From Candidatus Celerinatantimonas neptuna (lineage in GTDB: Bacteria > Pseudomonadota > Gammaproteobacteria > Enterobacterales > Celerinatantimonadaceae), in the NCBI GenBank assembly GCA_911810475.1, contig OU461276.1, positions 2,481,501 to 2,545,500 on the forward strand: DNA of 64,000 nt. The letters are read 5' to 3'. The notes under the pieces were generated by a model, which was not told where the DNA came from, made no database searches, and saw nothing but the letters and a program-made list of their open reading frames with translations. Shown here piece by piece: positions 1 through 9,600 of the stretch; positions within the stretch are counted from its first letter, which is position 1, and the number at the start of each line of letters is the position of its first letter. Made by a program: the position numbers and the translations under genes.

Positions 1-1
1 A

Positions 2-577
2 CTCAGCGCGTCGCTGGATGATCGCCGGGGATTGCCCTGGTGGGGCGCGGCGCATGATCACCGCACCCGCCCGCAGACACCTAAAAGTGAATTTAACCTG
101 GTGGACGCACAATTCGGTTTTTACCGGCCATTTCAGCTGGGGCAACAGCGCTGCAGCTGGAATGCTCAGCTGAGTGGGCAGTGGAGTCCCGAACGACTGT
201 ACTCTTCGCAGCAACTGACGCTGGGCGGGGCCAACAGTGTCCGGGGGCTTTCGTATGCCCTGTTTTCGGGCAATAACGGCGTCTGGCTCAGAAACACCCT
301 GGCCTGGGCTCCCCAGCTTGCTGTTGCTCCCGGGGTGGCTCGCTGGCTGGGGAGCATTGAGCCCTATCTGGGTCTGGACGCCGGTCAGATTTTGAGCCAG
401 CAGCGCCTGGCGATTGACGGGGGACATCTGGTGGGAGGCAGTCTCGGGCTGCGTAGCGTGGGGGGGCGGGTCCATCTGGAGCTGACCTGGAGCCATATTC
501 TGGCCTATACGCGGGTAGCCGGACAAAGTGGTCTTGGCCGGGGCGTTCTGTACGCCAGCCTGGCGATGACCTATTAA
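2..577 (+). CDS. cdiB: CdiB/ShlB-family outer-membrane TPS transporter, C-terminal part
   Basis: This is the 3' end of a two-partner secretion transporter; the 5' part lies outside the window and the reading frame is open from the first bases. Proteins of this family form a 16-strand Omp85-type beta-barrel in the outer membrane and export the TpsA partner encoded next door. The visible ~190 residues have the alternating hydrophobic/aromatic pattern of barrel strands. They contain the family motif LTLGGANSVRG, whose VRG/Y arginine lies in the conserved plug-contacting loop. The protein ends in an aromatic residue (tyrosine), as barrel proteins commonly do. The stop is 27 bp before the cdiA ATG, so the two genes form one operon. 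Identity as CdiB rather than FhaC rests on the toxin/immunity genes downstream. Confidence 0.9.
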   Translation, partial: LSASLDDRRGLPWWGAAHDHRTRPQTPKSEFNLVDAQFGFYRPFQLGQQRCSWNAQLSGQWSPERLYSSQQLTLGGANSVRGLSYALFSGNNGVWLRNTLAWAPQLAVAPGVARWLGSIEPYLGLDAGQILSQQRLAIDGGHLVGGSLGLRSVGGRVHLELTWSHILAYTRVAGQSGLGRGVLYASLAMTY

Positions 578-604
578 CACAACCGACTGACAGGGAATGT
601 GCAC

Positions 605-3600
605 ATGACAATGTTTCATCGGATCCGGCTTTTTGAACTGTGTAACCGGCTGATTGTCGATTTTCTCTGTTTTTTACTGGTGTTTCAGCCCCTGCTGGCC
701 AATGCGGCCCAGCTCAAAGCGGATCCACATGCGTCGGCGGCCAACCGCCCGGTGATCACCCAGGCGGCCAATGGGGTGCCGATGGTCAATATTGCTACCC
801 CCAATGCTAAAGGGCTCTCCCATAACCAGTATCATGATTTTAATGTGGGCCGCCGGGGACTGATCCTCAACAATGCTACCGCTGAAATGGGGCGCTCCAA
901 GCTGGGCGGGATTGTTGAAGGAAATCCAAATCTGAAACACAGTGGCCCGGCGGCGGTTATTCTCAATGAAGTGACCAGCACCAATCCGTCGACCCTCAAG
1001 GGCATGCTGGAAGTGTATGGCCATTCGGCGGATGTCATCATTGCCAACCCCAACGGACTGACCTGCAATGGCTGCGGGTTTATCAATACCCCGCGTGCCA
1101 CGCTGACCACCGGGGTGCCTCAAATTGCCACGGACGGGACACTGAGCGGATTTCGGGTGGGCCAGGGACGCATTGATATCGGGCGTAACGGCGCCGATTT
1201 AAAGCAGACGGCCCTCTTTGATCTGGTCTCCCGACAGATCCACCTTGACGGACCGGTCAATGCAAAAAACCGGCTGGGCCTGTTTAGTGGCCGTAACACC
1301 TTTGATTATGCCACCCGACAGCTGCATCCGCTTCAGAAAGGCCGTCACAAAGCGGCCCCGGAAGTGGCCATCGATTCGACCGCCTTTGGTGGGATGTATG
1401 CCGGTCGCATTCAAATTATCGCAACCGAAGATGGAACTGGGGTGAAGATGCGTGGGGATATGGCGGCTAATGCGCAAGCCATGCACATCACGGCCAGTGG
1501 GCAGATTATCCTGAATCATGCCACGGCGAAAACCGGTTTAACCGCAACGTCGACACATCAAGGTATCACCGTGACCGATGCGGCCTATGCCGGAAAAAAC
1601 CTCAGTCTGAATGGGCATACCCACGTGGCACTGGCGAAACAGGCCGACGTGGCGGCGAAACAGGCCATCACGGTCACCAGTCAGACATTAACGCTGGGCG
1701 ATCAAAGCCAGATCCTCAATGGGGTGGACTCGAAAGGAAACGCCACGCAGACCCATGATGCGATCCATCTTCACACCAGCGGGAACGCAACGCTCGGACA
1801 GGGCCAGGTCAGTTCGTCCGGGGCTTTAGATATCACGGCCAATACCCTTGATGTGAGTCGATCTGCGGCGACGACGAGCAATACGCTGAGTGCACAAAAT
1901 GGGCTGACGATCGCAGCCCGGCAGATCCTCGCACAGCATGGACGCATTGCGACCAATGGCAATTTAAAACTCAGCGGTGCGCCTGATCTGACACTGGACC
2001 ATGGGCAATACACCGCACAGGGAACGATCCAGATGTCAGCGACCCGGTTGTCGTCCAGTGCGACGATGACCGCAGGGGGAAACCTCACGGCCACCGCGAC
2101 AGGACAGCAACTGCAAAACAGTGGGCAGGTGCACAGTAATGCCGGGGTCGTATTGCAATCGGCCGGGGCTCTGACCAACAGAGGCACCGTCAGTGCACAG
2201 GCCACCTTACAGAGCAGCGCCGGGAGCACGCTGAGTAATACCGGAACACTGAATGCTAATGGTATGCAATTGGCGGCGTCCACTCTTGTGAATAGCGGCA
2301 CGTTACTCAACTATCAGCAGGCGTTGCAGCTGATCGCTCATCAGGCCCTGAGTAACAGCGGACGTATCGATTCGCTGGACACCCTGAGTATCCACGATGC
2401 GGGGGCACTGACCAATAGCGGAACCCTTGTGGCCCAGCAGCCGTTGACCCTGGAGGCCGGGATACTGACCAATTCAGGGCAGCTGAATGCGGCGCAAATT
2501 CATGGCACTCTCAAAGGGATTGACAACCGGGGGGCCATCGAGAGTCTCAGCGGTGATTTAACACTGCAGGATTCCGGTGATCTGGATAACCAGGGGCAAC
2601 TGGTCTCAGCGGCGCAGAAGACGACTATTCAGGTTCAAGGCGATATCCATAATGAGGGTTTGATCGCTGCAAAGACGGCCTTGAGCCTGACCGTCAACGG
2701 CCAGTATCAGAGCCAGGCTCAGGGCACTTTGCAGGCCGACTCGGTGACGGTGCAGGCGCACGGGGTTGATAATGGCGGACAGATCACGGCCAGTCAGGGC
2801 GCGCTGATGCTGGCGAGTGCGAAGGATATCACCAACAGTGGAACCCTTCAGACCAAACAGGGGCTGACCCTGAGCCTGCCGGGGGATATGACCAACAGCG
2901 GCACGGTGCAAAGCGGGCAGACGCTGAGCGTTACCCCAGCGAAGCAACAGACTATCGGCACCCTGACCAATCAGCAGGGCGGACAAATCAAAGCCGCCAG
3001 CCTGAGTCTGCCGGTGGCGAAGCTGATCAATGCCGGCGTGATCCGGGCAACCGGCGCGCTGAACCTTCATGATCGCGGGGCACTTCAGAATGCAGCGCAT
3101 GGCCGGATCATCGCCGGAACCTTGCAACTGAATGCCCAGTCACTGACCAACCAGGGGACCCTGGGCACGTTGGATGGCGATGCACAGATCACCACCTCGG
3201 CTGGGCTGACCAACCGCGGGATCCTGCAAAGTGCCGGTGGATTGCAATTAACAGTTCACCAGGCATTGACCAATGATGCAGCCGGGCAGATCCAGGGAAA
3301 AACCCTGTCAGTCACCAGCCAGGGACTGAGCAATGCCGGGGTTCTGGGCGCCCGGGCAGGATTATTCCAGCTGACCGACACCGGGGATGTAACCAACAGT
3401 GGTGAGCTGCTTGCCAACGCCAATCAGCAGCTCACCATCACCGGCAGCCTGACCAACAGCGGTGTGATCCAGAGCCTGAAACAAGTCACCATCACCACTC
3501 ATACCGGTCCGTCGGCCGGGACCTATCAGAGCAGTACCGGCGGTGTACTACAGGGGCAGTCAGTGACCCTTCAGAGCGATGACGTCACCAATGCCGGGGC

Positions 3601-6600
3601 CATGACAGCCAGTGGCGGTATCCTCAAATTGAGGAGTGATCATCAAATCACCAATAGCGGGGCTATCGAAGCAAAAAGCGCTTTGCAACTGATATTACCG
3701 GGAACCCTCACTAACAGCGGGATACTGCTCAGTGAACAGGGACTGAGCGTGGCGCAGGCCAGTGGCGCGGCCATTGCCGGGCTGACCAATGACCCGAGTG
3801 GACAGATCCAGGCGATGACCGTGAGTCTGCCTGTCGCGAGTCTTCGCAATGCCGGTCACATTCGGGCCGTTAAAACCCTGAGTATCACCGACCACGGGGC
3901 CCTGACCAACCAGGGGACGGTGCAGGCGAATGACGATATCACCCTGCATATTCACGGCAATGTCGATAACCAGGGAACGCTGAGTGCCGGCGGCACACTG
4001 CAACTGCAGGGACTGGCACAAGGAGCCAGTGGGACCGTGCACAATGAACAACATGGCCAGTGGATTGGCGGGCAGCTGACCCTTCACAGTGCAGCGCTGA
4101 CCAACCAGGGGACCCTCGGATCCACCCTTGGAGATGTGACCCTGGAGACCCCAGGGACGGTGACCAACACCGGAACCTTCGTCAGCCAGGGCAACCTGAG
4201 CCTGCAAACGGACCAGGCCCTGACGAACAGTGGGACGTTACTGGCCCATCAGCAGCTCACGTTGAGTGGGTTGAAAACCACGCAGGCCAATGCCGCGCTG
4301 ACCAACAGTGGCATTCTGCAGGGCGGCACCGTGCAGCTGCACAGCACCACCGTCAGCAATACCGGGCGGATGGTCGCGACCGGACAAGGTGGGCTGAGCC
4401 TGACTACCCCGGATGCGCTGACCAATGCCGGGACACTCGACAGCCTGGGAAGCCTGACCCTGCATCTCGGCCATGGCCTGACCAACCCCGGTCAGATGGA
4501 AGCGAAACAGGCGCTGAGTTTGATGTTGAGCGGGGATCTGAGTAACCGTGGCACCCTGCTCAGTGAACAGGCCCTGAGCCTGCAGGGCGTCGCCTCATTC
4601 ACCAACACCGCCAGCGGTCATATCCAGGCTGCCCGGTTAAATCTGCCGGTGGGCACCTTCAGCAATGCCGGTTACATCGGGGCGGTCAACGACCTGATCA
4701 TCACCGACCCGGGCACCCTGACGAACAGCGGTTCTCTGCTCAGTGGTGGGGATAGTTCCCTGACCGTTGCGAGCAGCCTGACCAATCAGGGCCAGATCCA
4801 GGCCAACGGCACCCTGACCGTGCATGGTACCACCGCCAGACAGGCCAGCGGGGCGTTGACCAATGACGCCAAAGCCACCTTAAGCGCGACCACCTTACAG
4901 CTTCATGCGGCCCGCTTCACCAATGACGGCACCCTGAGCAGTGGGGCCGGTGGCACCACATTACACAGTGACGGGCAGCTGACCAACAAAGGGGCGCTGC
5001 AAAGTCAGGGCAACCTGCGCCTGGCCATCGGGCAGCAGATGAGCAACAGCGGCACGGTGCAGGCCGTCAAGACCCTGAGCCTGAGCGGCGTGAAGACCGG
5101 CAGCGCCAGTGGCCTGCTGACCAATACCGCGACAGGACAACTCAAAGCCGGGGCCATTAGTCTGGCCAGTCAGGGAATACGCAACGCCGGGCTGATAGGG
5201 GCCGTGAGCGGGCTGCTGAGCCTACAAGATAGCCAGGATATGACCAACAGCGGGCAGCTGCTGGCTAATGCCGACAGTGCACTGACTATTGGCGGCAAAC
5301 TGGATAACAGCGGGCTGATCGACACCCGCAAGAGCCTGACGCTGAGTACCGGCAAAGCGCTGAACAACGCAGGTCAGTTGATCAGTTTAGGTACTGCGCA
5401 TGTGCAGGTGGGGCAAGGCTTTACCAATCAACAGAAAGCCCGGCTCAGTGCGGGCACACTGCAATTGCAGGCGGCCAGCCTGAGCAATGAGGGCACGGTA
5501 CAGACCGGTCGGGGGGCCTTGCAGCTGACCAGTACGAAGGGGCTGACCAATCAGGGCACAGTGAGCGGGGGTGGCGATGTCACGGTGACCCTGGCCGGGG
5601 ACCTTCAGAACAGCGGCACGCTGCAAAGTACGAAGATACTGCAGGTGGTGAATGCCCATCAGGGCGCCATTGGTGCGCTGACCAACATGCAAAGCGGGCA
5701 GATGAAAGCGGCGCAACTGGATATGAACGTGGCCAGCCTGAGCAATGCCGGGGTGCTGGGCGGGACACGCATGTTGCAGCTACGTGACCGGCAGGACCTG
5801 ACCAATAGTGGGCAGCTGCTCTCCAGTGGCTCGGCGACCTTGCAAGTGGGCGGAACCGTGACCAACCAGGGGGTCATCCATGCCCGCGATGCATTGCAAC
5901 TGAGCGGCGCCAACGGGGCGGCCAGTGGGGCATTGAGCAACCAGAGCTCGGCCAGCATGACGGGTGGGTCAGTGCGCGTGAATGCCTCAAGTGTTACCAA
6001 TGCCGGGCAGTTGGGCTCTGCGACAGGCAATACCACCGTGAGCAGCGCGGCGACTCTGACGAACAGTGGTCAGCTGCTCAGCCAACAGGATTTAACCCTG
6101 GCGCTGCCCAAGGGGCTGACCAATACCGGGACGCTGGCCGCGCAAGGCACTTTAACGGTGCATGGGCTGACCGCCAAACAGGCGGGCGGGGCGCTGAGTA
6201 ATGGTGCTAAAGCCAGCATCAAAGCGGGGCAGATGGATGCGCACGTCAGCAGCCTGAGCAATGCCGGGGTGCTGGGGGCCACTCAGGGGGCACTGACCCT
6301 GCGTGTGCAGCATAACCTGAGCAACAGCGGGCAACTGGCCGGCAATGCGGATGTCACTCTGGCGCTGGGCGGCACACTGACCAATAGCGGGACGCTGACC
6401 AGCCTGGGGCAACTGGCTTTGGGGGGACTGGGGGCTGGCGGTGGAGCCGGAGGCTTGATTAACCAGCGGGGGGCCAGCCTGAAGGCCCATGCCCTGAGTC
6501 TGACCACTCAGACACTGACCAATGCGGGGCTTATCGGCGCCAGCCAGGGCACTCTGGCCCTGACGCTGGGCCAGGATGTGGACAATAGCGGAACGCTGGC

Positions 6601-9600
6601 GTCGAACGGGGATTTGACCGTGACCAGTGACCATCTGCTGACCAATGCCGGAACCCTGGTCAGTGCGAAGACGCTGACGGTGCGTAATGCCACATCCAAG
6701 GGCAAAGGCCAGTTGATTAATGCCAGTGGCGGGCAGTTGCGGGCGGGCGGTCTGAGTGTTGCGGATGCAGCTTTTAGTAACCACGGGGCGATTCAGGTGG
6801 GGGGATTGGGTGGCCAGTGGGCGGAGCAGGGTGACTGGGTCAATGATGGCCAGATCACGGCCAGTGGGGCGCTGGTGATTGGGGCCGATGGACAGATAGT
6901 CAACCAGGGCAGCGGTGCGGTGCAAAGCGCGGCGCTGTTGCAGCTTCAAGGGGCCAGTGGCTCGAATGCCGGGGCGGTGTCGAACACGGTGAACGGGCTG
7001 CTGAGCGGGGCGAGCGGGGTGGCGATTGCGGCGGCTTCACTGACTAATGCGGGGCAGCTGGGGTCGGCCAGCGGGGCGGTAACCACGGCACTGACGGGGA
7101 ATTTGACCAATACCGGGTTGCTGTATGGCGGGACTAATCTGGCGCTGCGTCTGGATGGGGATGCGGTGAATAATCAGGGGGATATGCTGGCGCAGCAGAG
7201 TCTGACGCTGCGCGGGCTGTCGGCGGCTAATGCGGCCAGTCTGGTGAATGAGAACAGCGGGATGATGGAGGCGGTGGCCGGGGATGTGGGGATCGCCAGT
7301 ACGACACTGAGCAATTCGCTTGGGTCGACGGTGAAGGTGACGACCACCAAAACGACCCGGCATTGGCATTCAGGTGCGAAAAATTATACCACGGTCACGA
7401 CAACCCAGCATGCGTCCAACATTGGCAATGTTTCGCATCTGTTAGCCGGTGGCAATATGACGCTGACCGGGCAGACCATTCTGAACCGTTATGGAGAAAT
7501 TGCCGCCAATGGGGATGTAACCATCCATGCAGCAGAGATGACAAATGTATCCCAGTCGCTGATGCAGACTCAAAGGACAACAGGGTATGAAGCATTTTCT
7601 CGTTATCATTCAGGCGGAGGGGGTGAGCATAGTAGCGCTTCCAATCATATGGGATATACTGATATATGGACTGTTGGTTTACCAACCAGAACTACAAAAA
7701 AAGCCCTGACCCCAGTTTACGGTAGTATCAGCGCCGGTAAAACCCTGACGGTGAATGTCACCGGCACCTTTAATAATGTCGGCACCCGGCAGGGGGCTGC
7801 GGCACAAAGCTTATCGGCAGATGCCCAAAAAGTGGCGAAAAAAGCGAGCGTTCAGACCATCGCGGCCGGGGTTAGCCAGAGCAACTCACTCAGTGCGGCC
7901 CATCCAACCGTGGCCACATCCGGTGCGGTGCACGTTGTTGCCTCATCGGCTGATAAACAGGATACCCAGGCGCTTCAGGCGGTTCGTTCAACATCGGTGG
8001 CGACAACTTCTCAGGCGACGGTCCGTGCCAAGGCCCATCTGGCAACGTCAACAGCCGGGGCGCTGGCCACATCGGCGGTTGCCGCCCAGGGCCTTTCGTC
8101 TGCGGGCGTATCCACACTGAAAAAAGCGGCCCTCACTCAAGGGCATATGGCCCTGACCCATACATCAGTGCCCCTTCATCATACCGCGGTTTCCATGGCG
8201 AAGGCTCCGTCGGCCATGACCCTGGCACAGAGTCTCAATGCGCACGCCCCGGAAAAAACCATCATGGCCAATGTCAGCGCGCTACAAGGGCATAAAGCGC
8301 TGTTTGTTACGCAAAAACAGGCGAAAACGCCATATCTTATCGAAACCCGCTCGAAATTTATCAATCTGTCACAGTATGTGGGCTCGGATTACTACCTGAA
8401 ACAAATTGGCCGGGATAAACCCAGTACCAAACAGCGTCAACTGGGGGACAGCTATGTGGAAACCCGGCTGATTGAAAATCAGATTTTTGAGCTGACCGGC
8501 AAGCATTATCTGGGGCATCAGACCCATGCCAGTGATGAAATCAAAGCGCTGTATAACAATGCGGTGGATGAGCGTAAAGCACTGGACCTTAAAGATGGCG
8601 TGGCTTTAAGTGCCGATGAAATCACCCATCTTAAAAAAAATATCGTCTGGCTGGTGAAAGAAAACGTCAATGGTCAGAGCGTGCTGGTGCCGCATCTTTA
8701 TTTGGCGTCTGTGAATACCCCGGCCAGCGGGGCACAGGTCAGTGGTCAGCAGGTGGCCATCACCGCCAATCAGGTTAATAACAGCGGGGCCATTACCGCC
8801 GGGGTTGATTTAACGATCCAGGGGCTCAGTGGGGTGAATAACCAGCATGGGCAGCTGTCCTCCGGCGGGGATTTAACCGTCAAAACCAATGGGACCCTCA
8901 ATAACGATAATGGCACCCTTAAAGGCCAGAGCATTACCCTGGAAGCCAATAATCTGACCAATGACACTCTGGCCACCCGGGTGAAGACCGCATCCGGCTA
9001 CACCGATAAGCTGCAATCAAAGTCAAGTATTACGGCATTAAACGACCTGAGTATCACCACCACCGACAACCTGTCATCGGTCGGCAGTCAGATTTCAGCC
9101 GGTGGCAATGTGTCACTGGATGCCGGGGGCGATATTACCCTGGGCTCAACAGCGCTTAGCCACCATTCGGCGGTTTATTTCCATCACGGCCATAATATTC
9201 GCTCGAGTCTGACCCATGTTCAGTCATCACTGACCGCCGGTGGGGCGTTAAGCATTCAGTCGGGCCACAACCTGACCCTGACCGGTGCTCATCTTAAATC
9301 AGGGCTGTCGACCAGCCTGCTGGCTAAAAACAACCTCACGATTCAGGCCGCAGTTGACCAGAGTTACAGCGATTACTTCAAGAAAAAACATCACGGCGGC
9401 ATGTTCCATCACTCTAAAACGGTGAGTCGAGTCAGCTCCAGTACCACGGCCCATAACACCACCGTTCAAAGTGGCGGCAACCTGACACTGAGCGCCGGCA
9501 ACAGCGCAACACTGGCAGGTATCACCGGTCTCTCGAAAAAGAATTTAACGCTCAAAGCGGCCCATGATATTCAGATAACATCGTTGCAGAACCATCATAC

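Noticed and set aside
1771-6949. Numerous long open frames on the minus strand of cdiA
   Set aside because: They are shadows of the GC-rich repetitive cdiA sense frame, have no ribosome binding sites and give low-complexity, proline/serine-rich translations.
1860-7300. Dense periodic repeats resembling a CRISPR or satellite array
   Set aside because: The period follows ~20-residue FHA repeats (LTNSGTL) inside one uninterrupted reading frame of cdiA, with no constant repeat/variable spacer structure.
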